Notes: generated by a model from the letters alone, not told the origin. 14,189 nucleotides of DNA from Pseudomonadota bacterium (GCA_023437255.1 JAEZGR010000251.1:1-14189), one strand, 5' to 3'; positions 1 to 7,961 are shown, numbered from the stretch's first letter. Made by a program: numbers and translations.

Positions 1-312
1 CGCGCCGCCCCCGCCCTTGATCATGTTCAGGCTGTGATCGATTTCGTCGGCGCCGTCGACGTAAATCGGCATGTCAGTGACATCGTTCAGATCGAGCACC
101 TCGATACCCAGCGCACGCATGCGCTGCGTGCTGCGCTCGGAACTCGAAACGGCCGCACGAAACCGGTCGCGATACTCGGCGATGGCATCGATGAAAAGGT
201 CGACAGTAGAGCCCGTCCCGACACCCAGCACGGAATCGGGTTGCAGGCAGGTCACCGCATACTCGGCGGCGGCCTGGGCAACATTGCGCTTGAGTTCGTC
301 TTGGCTAAGCAT
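1..312 (-). CDS. rpiA: Ribose-5-phosphate isomerase A, N-terminal part (gene runs off the left edge)
   Basis: This is the first 104 codons of RpiA, the cytoplasmic enzyme that interconverts ribose 5-phosphate and ribulose 5-phosphate in the pentose phosphate pathway. The reading frame is open to base 1, so the C-terminal half lies outside the window. What shows it: the phosphate-binding loop GTGST at residues 32-36, the SSSERST stretch at 56-62, the LDLNDV segment at 73-78, and the active-site block YVDGADEI (residues 84-91, with D86 and D89) followed by MIKGGGG with K99. These match the family's catalytic Asp, Asp and Lys. The start is the ATG at 312-310, which gives the N-terminus MLSQDELK typical of proteobacterial RpiA. 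The Shine-Dalgarno match is weak (CGGA). It lies 56 bp downstream of the ArsC-like gene on the same strand, with a GC-rich hairpin between them, so it may be a separate transcription unit. Confidence 0.95.
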   Translation of the reverse strand, partial: MLSQDELKRNVAQAAAEYAVTCLQPDSVLGVGTGSTVDLFIDAIAEYRDRFRAAVSSSERSTQRMRALGIEVLDLNDVTDMPIYVDGADEIDHSLNMIKGGGGA

Positions 313-343
313 GGCTATATCCGTTAGTTCAGTTCAATCAATG

Positions 344-360
344 GCCGGGGACGCCCCGGC
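344..360 (-). terminator. GC-rich intercistronic hairpin between the ArsC-like gene and rpiA
   Basis: A perfect 7-bp inverted repeat, GCCGGGG / CCCCGGC, with a 3-base loop. It starts 9 bp past the stop of the ArsC-like gene and ends about 30 bp before rpiA. No run of T follows on either strand, so it is not a textbook intrinsic terminator. It could be a weak or Rho-assisted terminator, a pause site, or a 3'-end stabiliser of the pot transcript. The inverted repeat is seen directly; the role is inference. Confidence 0.4.
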
Positions 361-368
361 AGTATTCG

Positions 369-734
369 TCACGCACCCGTGCGTTCGAGAAACTTCTTCT
401 CGGTGAAGCCCACTGTCACCGAGCCGTCGGGCCACACCACCAGGGGACGTCGCACCAGGGCGGGAAACTCTGCGATCAGGGCCTGCCACTGCGCATCAGA
501 CCCGGGCGTCTTGCGCTCATCCGGCAGATTACGCCAAGTCATCGAGGCGCGGTTCACCAGTTTTTCCCAACCACCCAGTTCGGCGCTCCAGCGCGCCAGG
601 TCGCCCGCCGGCAACGGATGCTCACGGTAGTCGGTGAACACGGCCGGCAGACCGCGTTCCTGCAGCCACTGACGCGCCTTGACGCAGGTGCTGCACTTGG
701 TCAGGCCATACATGTGGATCTGAGCGTCAGTCAT
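369..734 (-). CDS. ArsC/Spx-fold thiol protein (YffB-like arsenate reductase family)
   Basis: A 121-residue thioredoxin-fold protein of the ArsC/Spx/YffB family. The N-terminal motif YGLTKCSTCVKAR carries a CxxC pair at C14 and C17. The later block WEKLVNRASMTWRNL (residues 56-70) and the RRP motif at 95-97 are family marks; the RRP cis-proline loop is the usual one. The overall pattern is closest to E. coli YffB, a small cytoplasmic protein of unsettled function, rather than to plasmid ArsC, which lacks the CxxC. Whether it reduces arsenate, uses glutathione or binds RNA polymerase cannot be told from sequence. The start ATG (734-732) overlaps the potI stop as ATGA, and AGGAAAGG lies about 9 bases upstream as a good ribosome-binding site. 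It is therefore the last gene of the pot operon. No arsR, arsB or other arsenic gene is nearby, which argues against a classical arsenic-resistance role. Confidence 0.85.
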   Translation of the reverse strand: MTDAQIHMYGLTKCSTCVKARQWLQERGLPAVFTDYREHPLPAGDLARWSAELGGWEKLVNRASMTWRNLPDERKTPGSDAQWQALIAEFPALVRRPLVVWPDGSVTVGFTEKKFLERTGA

Positions 735-1537
735 GTCGAAACACCTTTCCTATTCTGTATGCGATTGGCGATCACCACGAACACGGCGACCAGCAACATG
801 AAGAGGGTCGCCAGCGCGTTGATCTCGGGCTTGAGACCCAGGCGCACCCGCGAAAACACTTCGAGCGGCAGTGTCGTGTACCCCGGCCCGGTCAGGAAGG
901 AAGCGATCACCACGTCATCAAGCGAGAGCGTGAAGGCCAGCAACCAGGCCGCAACGAGCGCCGGGGCGATGAGCGGCAGCACGATCTGGAAGAAGACCTT
1001 GATGGGTGAAGCGCCGAGGTCCAGGGCAGCCTCTTCGAGCGAGCGGTCGAGATCGCGCACGCGCGACTGGATGATGACCGAAACATAGGCCATGCCGAGA
1101 ATCACGTGCCCCACCCAGATCGTGAAGGCGCCGTTGCTGCCTTCCCAGCCCAGCAGATCGCTCAGTTCAACGAACATGAGCAGCAGCGAGATGCCCAGCA
1201 CCACTTCCGGAATCACAAGCGGTGCACTCACCAGGCCGACGAACAGCGGGAACCCCCTGAAGCGGCCCATGCGCGCAAGCACATAGCCCGCCCAGGTACC
1301 CACGATCACCGCTGCGGTTGCCGTGAAGGCGGCAATGATGAGCGACAGGCGGGCCGCCTCGAGCAAGGCACGGTCTTGAAAGAGCTCGTGATACCAGCGC
1401 AGGGAAAAGCCTGTCCAGGTCGTCATCATGGCTGAGTCGTTGAACGACAGCACCATGAGCACCAGAATAGGCACGTACAAAAAGGCGTAGCCGATGCCCA
1501 GAAACACGGCACGCAGGCGGGGATCGGGCTTGGTCAT
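731..1537 (-). CDS. potI: Putrescine ABC transporter permease PotI
   Basis: A 268-residue inner-membrane permease, the second of two in the polyamine importer. It has about six hydrophobic segments, starting with FLGIGYAFLYVPILVLMVLS near residues 12-31. The cytoplasmic EAA loop, which docks on the ATPase, is at residues 168-176 (EEAALDLGA), followed by a hydrophobic stretch with the LSLDDVV motif common to PotC/PotI proteins. Length and motifs fit PotI, and the gene order F-G-H-I is the same as in E. coli potFGHI. The start ATG overlaps the potH stop as ATGA, and GGGGAGGG lies 8 bases upstream as a strong ribosome-binding site. The stop overlaps the start of the ArsC-like gene. PotC (the spermidine system) is the alternative name; the whole-operon similarity favours PotI. 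Confidence 0.93.
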   Translation of the reverse strand: MTKPDPRLRAVFLGIGYAFLYVPILVLMVLSFNDSAMMTTWTGFSLRWYHELFQDRALLEAARLSLIIAAFTATAAVIVGTWAGYVLARMGRFRGFPLFVGLVSAPLVIPEVVLGISLLLMFVELSDLLGWEGSNGAFTIWVGHVILGMAYVSVIIQSRVRDLDRSLEEAALDLGASPIKVFFQIVLPLIAPALVAAWLLAFTLSLDDVVIASFLTGPGYTTLPLEVFSRVRLGLKPEINALATLFMLLVAVFVVIANRIQNRKGVST

Positions 1538-2454
1538 TGGCGTCGCCCTCCCCGGTTGCCGAGCTGGCGGACCTGGCCATACTGGAACAGCACCATGGGC
1601 ACGAGCAGCAGGAGCACCATCACGCAGGTCACGGCGGCGGCCATGGGCCAGTCACTGTTGTTGAAGAATTCGGTCCACATGACCCGGCCGATCATGAGCG
1701 TGTCGGCCCCCCCGAGCATCTCGGGAATCACGAACTCACCCACCGAAGGAATGAACACCAGCATCGCGCCTGCCACCACGCCCGGCATCGACAAGGGCAG
1801 CACCACCGAAACAAAGGCCGACCACGGACGCGCGCCCAGGTCATAGGCCGCTTCAAGCAGACGGGTGTCGAGCTTCACGAGATTGGCGTATAGCGGGAGT
1901 ATGAAGAACGGCAGATACGCATACACCAGGCCGATATACACAGCCAGATCGGTGCGGTAGATCTCGAGCGGCTGGTCAATCAGGCCGAACGACATCAGCA
2001 GGTTGTTCAACAGGCCGTCGTTGCGCAAGATGCCGATCCACGCGTACACCCGAAGCAGCAGAGACGTCCAGAACGGCAGAATCACACCGATCAGCAGCAG
2101 ATTGCGCACCGCCGGTTCCGAACGCGCTATGTAATAGGCCATGGGATAGCCGATCAGCACGCAACACACGGTTGTGATCGCCGCCATCTTCACGCTGTGC
2201 AGATAAGTGTCGACATACAGGCTGTCGCTGAACAACAGCGCATAGCCGCGCAGATTCAACACCACGCTGAGCGTCTGGTCGCTGAACTCCGCCAGCGACG
2301 TGTAGGGCGGCACGCCGAACTGCAAATCCGCAAAGCTGATCTTCAGGACCAGCAGGAACGGCAGCAAAAGGAACAGAATGAGCCAGACGAAGGGTGGCGC
2401 AATGGTGAAGATGCGCCGCCAGGAGACAGGACCGTGCAGCATGTCGAGCCTCAT
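1534..2454 (-). CDS. potH: Putrescine ABC transporter permease PotH
   Basis: A 306-residue inner-membrane permease. The first membrane segment, near residues 22-39, is rich in Leu, Phe and Pro. It is followed by a periplasmic loop holding VPPYTSL, a motif kept in E. coli PotH. Other PotH-like stretches are IGYPMAYYIA at 101-110, RVYAWIGILRNDGLLNN at 135-151, and the EAA loop EAAYDLGA at 201-208. The C-terminal FIPSVGEFVIPEMLGG and WTEFFNN segments are also typical. It pairs with PotI to form the channel. Two starts are possible. The ATG at 2454 overlaps the potG stop as ATGA but has no clear ribosome-binding site. The ATG at 2442 (starting MLHGPVSW) has GAGG six bases upstream. The longer form is given here; the difference is four residues. 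Confidence 0.93.
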   Translation of the reverse strand: MRLDMLHGPVSWRRIFTIAPPFVWLILFLLLPFLLVLKISFADLQFGVPPYTSLAEFSDQTLSVVLNLRGYALLFSDSLYVDTYLHSVKMAAITTVCCVLIGYPMAYYIARSEPAVRNLLLIGVILPFWTSLLLRVYAWIGILRNDGLLNNLLMSFGLIDQPLEIYRTDLAVYIGLVYAYLPFFILPLYANLVKLDTRLLEAAYDLGARPWSAFVSVVLPLSMPGVVAGAMLVFIPSVGEFVIPEMLGGADTLMIGRVMWTEFFNNSDWPMAAAVTCVMVLLLLVPMVLFQYGQVRQLGNRGGRRQ

Positions 2455-3578
2455 GACGGCAGCACGGTGGCGCTGTCGTCGGACCAGGCGATATACACCT
2501 CCTCGTCGATCGCCGGCGCGTCGTCTTGAACCATGGCCAGGCGCGGCACCGACGCCTCGACCAGCATTCCCGAATCGAGGCGGATCTGGTAGCGCGCGTA
2601 GCTGCCCATCCAGGCCATGTGGCTGACCACGCCGTGGCTCCAGTTCACATCACCCGCGGGCTGCTCGCGGTGGACCCGGATGCGCTCGGGCCGGATCGAC
2701 ACGTACACTTCCATGCCCAGCGGTTCGCTGACGCCATGGTCGACATATAACGGCCGACTGAGCTGCTCGCTCTCGATCTGGACATGGTCGGGCTCGTCGA
2801 TCGTGATCGTGCCGCTGAACAGGTTGGTCGAACCCACGAAGCCCGCCACAAAGCGCGAATTCGGGAAATCATAGACTTCCTGAGGCGTTCCGCACTGCAC
2901 GATCTGCCCTTCCGACATGACCGCCATGCGATGCGCCATGGTCATCGCCTCTTCCTGATCGTGCGTGACCATGATGCAGGTGACGCCGACCTTGTCGAGA
3001 ATCTTCACCAGTTCGATCTGCGTCTTCTGACGGATCTGCTTGTCGAGCGCCGACATGGGCTCATCGAGCAGCAGCAGCTTGGGCCGCTTGACGAGGCTAC
3101 GGGCCAGGGCCACCCGCTGCTGCTGACCGCCGGAGAGCTGGCCCGGCTTGCGACGCGCATAGGCGCCCATCTGAACAAGATCGAGCGCCTCGTAAACGCG
3201 AGCATGGATCTCGTTGCGGGGCACCCCTTCCTGCTTCAGGCCAAAAGCCACGTTGGCTTCGACCGTCATGTGCGGGAACAGCGCATACGACTGGAACATC
3301 ATGTTCACCGGCCGCTTGTAGGGCGGCAGGAGTGTGATGTCTTCGTTATCGAGGAGAATGCGACCCGAAGTCGCCTCCTCGAATCCGGCCAGCATGCGCA
3401 ACAGGGTCGACTTGCCACAACCCGAACTGCCCAGCAGCGCGAAGATCTCCTGGCGACCGACCGAGAGGCTCAGCGATTGCACGGCCACCACGTCGCCGTA
3501 GATCTTCACGACGTCTTCAATACGGACGAACTCGTCCGCGGCTCCCGACCAGGAGACCCCGGGGCGAACATCATTCAT
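2451..3578 (-). CDS. potG: Putrescine ABC transporter ATP-binding protein PotG
   Basis: A 375-residue cytoplasmic ATPase that powers the importer. Domains in order: an ABC domain with Walker A GSSGCGKST at 50-58, Q-loop Q96 in MMFQSYALFPHM, signature LSGGQ at 148-152, Walker B LLLLDEP at 168-174, and switch His 206 in VTHDQEEAMT. A C-terminal TOBE-type regulatory domain follows, with SIRPERIRVH near 294-303 and ending at LPS. Length and sequence are close to E. coli PotG (about 377 residues), including the N-terminal MND. I chose the ATG at 3578, five bases after the potF stop. A GTG at 3611 would add 11 residues but overlaps the potF coding end and has no better ribosome-binding site. The stop overlaps the potH start as ATGA. 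Confidence 0.95.
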   Translation of the reverse strand: MNDVRPGVSWSGAADEFVRIEDVVKIYGDVVAVQSLSLSVGRQEIFALLGSSGCGKSTLLRMLAGFEEATSGRILLDNEDITLLPPYKRPVNMMFQSYALFPHMTVEANVAFGLKQEGVPRNEIHARVYEALDLVQMGAYARRKPGQLSGGQQQRVALARSLVKRPKLLLLDEPMSALDKQIRQKTQIELVKILDKVGVTCIMVTHDQEEAMTMAHRMAVMSEGQIVQCGTPQEVYDFPNSRFVAGFVGSTNLFSGTITIDEPDHVQIESEQLSRPLYVDHGVSEPLGMEVYVSIRPERIRVHREQPAGDVNWSHGVVSHMAWMGSYARYQIRLDSGMLVEASVPRLAMVQDDAPAIDEEVYIAWSDDSATVLPS

Positions 3579-3583
3579 GGTGT

Positions 3584-4684
3584 CTAGCGCCCTGTCTTGA
3601 GCTCGTTCCACATGCGGCTCAACTCACGTTGCAGGCGCAGCGACTGGGGCTTGATGACGAACAGTGAGCGGGTGACGTCCTCATCCGGATAGATCATGGG
3701 GTTGTCGGCCACTTCCTTGACGACGTGCTTGCGCGCTTCCTTGTTCGCGTTCGGATAGAACATGGTGTTCGTGATCGCCGCGTGCACTTCGGGCGTTTCG
3801 ATATAGTTGATGAACGCATGGGCGGCATCGACATTGCGGGCATCTTTGGGAATCGCCATGGTGTCGAACCAGACCGGGGCGCCGCCATCGGGAATGTAAT
3901 AGTCGATCTCGTAGTTGCGGCCGGCTTCGCGCGCACGCGCGCTGGAAATCATGACGTCGCCCGAGAACCCGTAAACCATGCACAGATCACCCGCCGCGAG
4001 TTCGTCGATGTAGCCAGACGAGCTGAACTGGCGGATGTAGGGGCGGATCGACTTCAGCACTTCGAGCGCCTCGCGGTAATCGGCCACGTTTTCGCTGTTG
4101 GGATCCTTGCCCAGATAGTGCAGCACGGCCGGAAACACCTGCGCCGCTTCGTCGAGGATGGAAATGCCGCAACTCTTGAGCTTTTCGGCGTTCTCCGGCT
4201 TGAACAGCATGTCCCAGCTGCCCAGGTTCACGTCGGCGCCCATGATTTCGCGCACACGGGTCACGTTGTAACCCAGGCCATTGGTGCCATAGCCCCAGGG
4301 AACCAGGTACTCATTCCCGGGGTCGACTGTGGCCACCACTTCCATGATTGCCGGGTCAAGGTACTTCCAGTTTGGAATCTTGGATTTGTCGAGCTTCTGG
4401 AAAAGACCGCCCTCGATCTGGCGTGCCGCATAGTTCGTGGACGGCACCACGACGTCGAAGCCGGACTTGCCCGTGAGCAGGCGCGCCTGCAGAGCGTCGT
4501 TGCTGTCGTAGACGCTGTAATTGACCTTGATGCCGGTCGCTTTCTCGAAACCCGAGATCGTGTCGGGAGCCGTGTACTCAGCCCAGTTGTATACGTTGAC
4601 CTCCTGGTTCTGGGCTGCGGCCGAAACCGTCGCCGCTGCCAGGGCCAGGCCGAGTGCGGACCGCACAGCCATGCTGAATTTCAT
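3584..4684 (-). CDS. potF: Periplasmic putrescine/polyamine-binding protein PotF
   Basis: The substrate-binding subunit of the importer, 366 residues. A Sec signal peptide covers residues 1 to about 24: MKFSMAVR, then a hydrophobic ALGLALAAATVSAAA core with likely cleavage after AAA. The mature protein follows E. coli PotF closely: VYNWAEYTAPDTI, FEKATGIKV, VVVPS, KPENAEKLKSCG, YLGKDPNS, and FYPNANKEA near the C-terminus. Several pocket positions differ from E. coli PotF: YNWSDY is YNWAEY here, and GWAGDV is GFSGDV. The Asp of GDV, the Asp of the FDTMAIP stretch and the Tyr of FYPNAN are kept. Polyamine binding is therefore well supported, but the exact ligand (putrescine, spermidine or another amine) is not. 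I chose the ATG at 4684 because GGGAGA lies 8 bases upstream and it puts the signal peptide at the N-terminus. An ATG-like start at 4711 would add nine residues that do not look like a signal peptide. Confidence 0.94.
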   Translation of the reverse strand: MKFSMAVRSALGLALAAATVSAAAQNQEVNVYNWAEYTAPDTISGFEKATGIKVNYSVYDSNDALQARLLTGKSGFDVVVPSTNYAARQIEGGLFQKLDKSKIPNWKYLDPAIMEVVATVDPGNEYLVPWGYGTNGLGYNVTRVREIMGADVNLGSWDMLFKPENAEKLKSCGISILDEAAQVFPAVLHYLGKDPNSENVADYREALEVLKSIRPYIRQFSSSGYIDELAAGDLCMVYGFSGDVMISSARAREAGRNYEIDYYIPDGGAPVWFDTMAIPKDARNVDAAHAFINYIETPEVHAAITNTMFYPNANKEARKHVVKEVADNPMIYPDEDVTRSLFVIKPQSLRLQRELSRMWNELKTGR

Positions 4685-4704
4685 CTGCCAGTCTCCCGGG
4701 ACAA

Positions 4705-4723
4705 AACTCAAAAAAGTCGAGTT
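4705..4723 (-). terminator. Weak hairpin with T tail between kdkA and potF
   Basis: On the minus strand AACTCGA pairs with TTGAGTT (7 bp with one G-U pair) around a 5-base loop. The hairpin runs into a short T run, TTTTG. It lies 17 bp past the kdkA stop and about 20 bp before the potF start. It resembles a weak intrinsic terminator for the kdkA transcript. The stem is AT-rich and would be leaky, so readthrough into potF is likely. I saw no clear -10/-35 pair for potF in the 56-bp gap. Confidence 0.3.
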
Positions 4724-4740
4724 AATGTGAATTCTGACGA

Positions 4741-5454
4741 CTACATGCCTACCTCACGCGTCAGTCGCGTGTAGTGTCGATTGAGGTCGTCCCACCAGGT
4801 AATGCCCTGCGCACCAGCCACCTTGGCCAGCGATCTGCGCAAGCGCAGCAAATTGGCACTGCGCCGTTCTAGCGAAAGCACCATGCGCCGGGCCTTGTCA
4901 AAATCGATCAGCCACGCCCGGCCCTCTTTGTCGAGCAGAATATTGTACGCATTCAAATCAGCGTGCCACACGCCTTGCTCATGCATCGCGTAGATTGCGC
5001 GCGCAACCTGTTCACTATCTGCAACATCCAGGCAGGAAGCCAGGGCCGAGACCTCGTGAAGTCGCTCCACGATCAACGCCGCGCGGTAGGTCAGCCCATG
5101 CTTCCAGACGATCGCGGCGAGTGGTCGCGGCACCGGCAACCCGGCCTCGTAGAGCATGCGCAACACATCGAACTCGTTCAGGCTGCGGGCATGGGACAGC
5201 CCCATAAACACGTAGTGCCTGGAAGACACTTTGGCAGCCAGACCGCCCCGCCGATAATGACGCAGCACGGCATCATGCGAGCCGCAGCGCACATACCAGG
5301 CGGCCTGGCGCCCCCCTTCGCTCACCGGCCGAGCGTCGAGCGCAGCATGCCCCGGGTCGAACAGGCCCACGTGCGGCTGGGTGATGACACTGGCGTCATA
5401 ACGCATGAAGGCATTGCCAGATGCCAGCTCTTTGACTACGAACGGACGCCTCAT
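4741..5454 (-). CDS. kdkA: 3-deoxy-D-manno-octulosonic acid (Kdo) kinase
   Basis: A 237-residue kinase-fold protein of the KdkA/WaaP group, which phosphorylates Kdo in the lipid A-Kdo inner core of LPS using ATP at the cytoplasmic face. The family N-terminal mark VLRHYRRGGL is at residues 63-72, with K75 after it. E94 in SLNEFDVLRML is the likely C-helix Glu. LPVPRPLAA at 106-114 is also typical. The catalytic loop WHADLNAYNILLD lies at 163-175 (H164, D166, N168, N171), and the metal-binding IDFDKAR at 183-189 has D184 and D186. The length matches known KdkA proteins (about 240 residues). The start ATG at 5454 overlaps the stop of the FtsX-type permease as ATGA, with GAGAGAAG four bases upstream. 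The frame is open further upstream to 5616, but that part is Gly/Arg-rich, lies inside the permease gene and has no family match. Confidence 0.9.
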   Translation of the reverse strand: MRRPFVVKELASGNAFMRYDASVITQPHVGLFDPGHAALDARPVSEGGRQAAWYVRCGSHDAVLRHYRRGGLAAKVSSRHYVFMGLSHARSLNEFDVLRMLYEAGLPVPRPLAAIVWKHGLTYRAALIVERLHEVSALASCLDVADSEQVARAIYAMHEQGVWHADLNAYNILLDKEGRAWLIDFDKARRMVLSLERRSANLLRLRRSLAKVAGAQGITWWDDLNRHYTRLTREVGM

Positions 5455-7961
5455 GTCACTTCTCTCAGGGTTGTCAGGGGAGAAACGCGCAGCACGCCCG
5501 CCAGCGCAAATCGCCCTGCCAACAGTGCCGCCGCGACACCGCCGGCCACGCCGGCCGGCCACGGCCACCAGACCGAGACCAGCTCGACCTGCAACACACG
5601 ATCCGCCAGGACCCACGCAAGCGAGATGGATGCCGCGGCCGCCAACACCCCGGCGATGGCGCCACTCAACAGCAGCTCTCTCAGCAGCGCCGCACGCAAC
5701 AAACCGGCACGCGCGCCAAGCGCCCGCATCACGGCCACCTCATGCATGCGCTCGTCGCGCGTGGCATGCAGCGCTGCCGCCAGCACAAGCACCCCTGCCG
5801 CGAGCGTGAAGGCAAAAAGCAGCTGCACCGCCGTGACCGTGCGTTCGAGCATCACACGCACCTGCGCCACAATGACGCCGATATCGAAGACCGTGACATT
5901 GGAATACGCCTGCACGATCTCGGTCTTGAGCCGCTCGTGCTCGGGCGGGATATGCAGCGAGGTCAGATAGCTCGCCGACGCATCGGGCAGCGCCGATGGA
6001 CTGAGCAACGCAAAGAAATTCACTTCGAAGGAATCCCAGCGCACGCGGCGCAGACCGCTCACCGTCACGTCAACCTGGCGCCCCGCCACATCAAAACGCA
6101 TCACATCGCCCACCCCCACCTGCAGCGACTCGGCGATGCCCACCTCGAGCGAGAGCTCTGCGGCGTCGGGGTTGAGCCAGCGCCCCGCCACCAGCGCATT
6201 GCTGTCGGGCAGCCGCTCGGCCACACTCAGATTGAACTCACGGTCGGCGAGCCGCTGCGCCCGCTCGTCGGTGTAATCGTCGGGGTGCACCGGACGGCCG
6301 TTGATGGACACGAGCCGTGCCCGCACCATGGGATGCAAGTCGGGACGCGGCAACCCGACCTGAACGACCATGTCGCTGACGGGACCCCGTTGCTCCGGCT
6401 GTATATTGATGAGAAAGGTGTTGGGCGCATCGGGCGGCAGGCTTTGTTGCCAGCTGTGCAGCAAATCTCCCCGCAGAATTCCCAGCAAGAGCAAAAGCAT
6501 GAGCCCCAACGCCAGCGAACACAACTGTACCAGCGTGAGTCCGCGCCGCCGGGCCATTCCTTTCAGGGCGAACTGCCACGCCAGGCCACCCCCTTCGCGA
6601 GAACGCAGGCGGCTCAAGCACCAAAGCAACACGAAGCCCGCCAACGCAAACACGGCAAAAGCAGCGACGAACCCCAGCACGAGGGTCAGGCTGGTTGCCA
6701 CTTCGCCCGATGACCAGACGATCAGCGCCAGAAACGCCATGGCCGCCAGCGCATACGCGGGCCAGCGCCGCCGCGCACCGGACGCCTGGGCGTCACGCCG
6801 CAAGACCCGGGCCGGGGGTACGTGGCGCAATGCCGCAAGCGGCGGCAGTGCGAAACCCAGCAGCAACAGGCAGCCGCTGGCCCACCCTTGCACGGCGGGC
6901 AGCCAGCCGGGTGGTGGCAACGCCGTGTCGATCCAGCCCGCCAGCATCCCCACCAAACCGTGATGCGCGACATACCCCAACGCAATACCCGCGCTCGAGC
7001 CCGCGATCGCGACCAGGGCGAACTCCACCCATAGGACGCCCAGCAGCAGGCTGCGGCTCGCACCCAGACAGCGAAGAATGGCGATGCCGTCAGTATGGCG
7101 TCGCGTGTACTGACGCGCTGCCAGTGCCACCGCGATCGCTGCGACCAATACCGCCATCAAGGCCACCAGCACCAGGAATCGTTCTGCTCGCTCCAGCACC
7201 CGAGTCACTTCCGGGCGGCTGTCCTCGAGCGTGCTGAGCCGCTGGCCGCGTTCGAGCCGTGGCTCCAGCCATTGTCGATAGGCCTTCACGACGCCGGGTT
7301 CCCCGGCGACCAGCAAATGATGACGTACCCGGCTGCCCGGCCCGAGCAAACCGCTGGCCGGAATATCGGCCAGGTTCATCAGGAGCCGGGGCGCCAGGTT
7401 CACGAACTGCGTGCCCCGATCAGGCTCATGCAGGATCACGGCGGTCACTTCCAGGTGGAGTTCACCCACTTCGAGCCGATTGCCCGTCGTGGCGCCCAGG
7501 GTGGCGAGCACCGCATTGTCGACCCACACGGTGCCGGGTTCGGGCCCGCTCGCCACCGCAGTGCCGGGCTGCGTCGCCGAAGGCGCCACCTGAAGGGCGC
7601 CACGCAATGGATACCCTTCATCGACAGCCTTAAGCGACACCAGCGTGCCTGCCTCGCCATGCATGGCCATCGAGGGGAACTGAACAGTATGGCTCACGGC
7701 AAGGCCGCGGCGCCGCGCCTCGGCCGTGAATGCATCAGGGAACGGGTTGCCCGATCTGAGCACCAGATCGCCGCCCAGCATCTGGGCCGCGTCACGCTCG
7801 AGCACCTGCCCTGCACGGTCGGCAAGAAAGCCCACACTGGTGATGGCCGCCACCCCGATCATGAGCGCCAGCAACAACAAGCGCAATTCGCCGGCGCGCC
7901 AGTCACGCACAAAGGCCTGCAGGCCCAGACGCAGAAAGGTGGGCATGGCTGAAACGATCAT
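5451..7961 (-). CDS. FtsX/MacB-type ABC transporter permease, YbbP-like
   Basis: A large inner-membrane permease of 836 residues in the YbbP family. The N-terminus LRLGLQAFVRDWRAGEL leads into the first membrane helix at about 27-47. A long periplasmic domain follows, with MLGGDLVLRSGNPFPDAF near 61-79, EPDRGTQFVNLAPRLLMNLAD near 179-199 and LLGPGSRVR near 205-213. The first FtsX domain begins near 262 with four or so helices (RCLGASRS at about 297-304), then a second half with LRGDLLHSWQQSLPPDAPN. A second FtsX domain closes the protein (VMRALGAR). These stretches match E. coli YbbP (about 804 residues). YbbP normally works with the ATPase YbbA, but none is adjacent here. The ATG at 7961 overlaps the upstream stop as TGATG and is used here; an ATG at 7946 (MPTFLRLG) is also plausible. 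Neither has a strong ribosome-binding site. Its substrate is unknown. Confidence 0.87.
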   Translation of the reverse strand: MIVSAMPTFLRLGLQAFVRDWRAGELRLLLLALMIGVAAITSVGFLADRAGQVLERDAAQMLGGDLVLRSGNPFPDAFTAEARRRGLAVSHTVQFPSMAMHGEAGTLVSLKAVDEGYPLRGALQVAPSATQPGTAVASGPEPGTVWVDNAVLATLGATTGNRLEVGELHLEVTAVILHEPDRGTQFVNLAPRLLMNLADIPASGLLGPGSRVRHHLLVAGEPGVVKAYRQWLEPRLERGQRLSTLEDSRPEVTRVLERAERFLVLVALMAVLVAAIAVALAARQYTRRHTDGIAILRCLGASRSLLLGVLWVEFALVAIAGSSAGIALGYVAHHGLVGMLAGWIDTALPPPGWLPAVQGWASGCLLLLGFALPPLAALRHVPPARVLRRDAQASGARRRWPAYALAAMAFLALIVWSSGEVATSLTLVLGFVAAFAVFALAGFVLLWCLSRLRSREGGGLAWQFALKGMARRRGLTLVQLCSLALGLMLLLLLGILRGDLLHSWQQSLPPDAPNTFLINIQPEQRGPVSDMVVQVGLPRPDLHPMVRARLVSINGRPVHPDDYTDERAQRLADREFNLSVAERLPDSNALVAGRWLNPDAAELSLEVGIAESLQVGVGDVMRFDVAGRQVDVTVSGLRRVRWDSFEVNFFALLSPSALPDASASYLTSLHIPPEHERLKTEIVQAYSNVTVFDIGVIVAQVRVMLERTVTAVQLLFAFTLAAGVLVLAAALHATRDERMHEVAVMRALGARAGLLRAALLRELLLSGAIAGVLAAAASISLAWVLADRVLQVELVSVWWPWPAGVAGGVAAALLAGRFALAGVLRVSPLTTLREVT

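Noticed and set aside
369..734. A classical arsenic-resistance arsC
   Set aside because: The CxxC and YffB-like pattern differ from plasmid ArsC and no other ars gene is nearby.
3725..4774. Long plus-strand open frame of about 349 codons opposite potF
   Set aside because: It mirrors the strongly supported potF on the other strand, has no recognisable domain, and such antisense frames are expected in GC-rich DNA.
5455..5616. N-terminal extension of kdkA by 54 codons
   Set aside because: The extra part is Gly/Arg-rich, lies inside the permease gene in another frame, and the shorter start has an ATGA overlap and ribosome-binding site.
4963..5970. Plus-strand open frame of about 335 codons across kdkA and the FtsX permease
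   Set aside because: It spans two well-supported genes on the other strand and is low-complexity (Ala/Ser/Thr/Arg).
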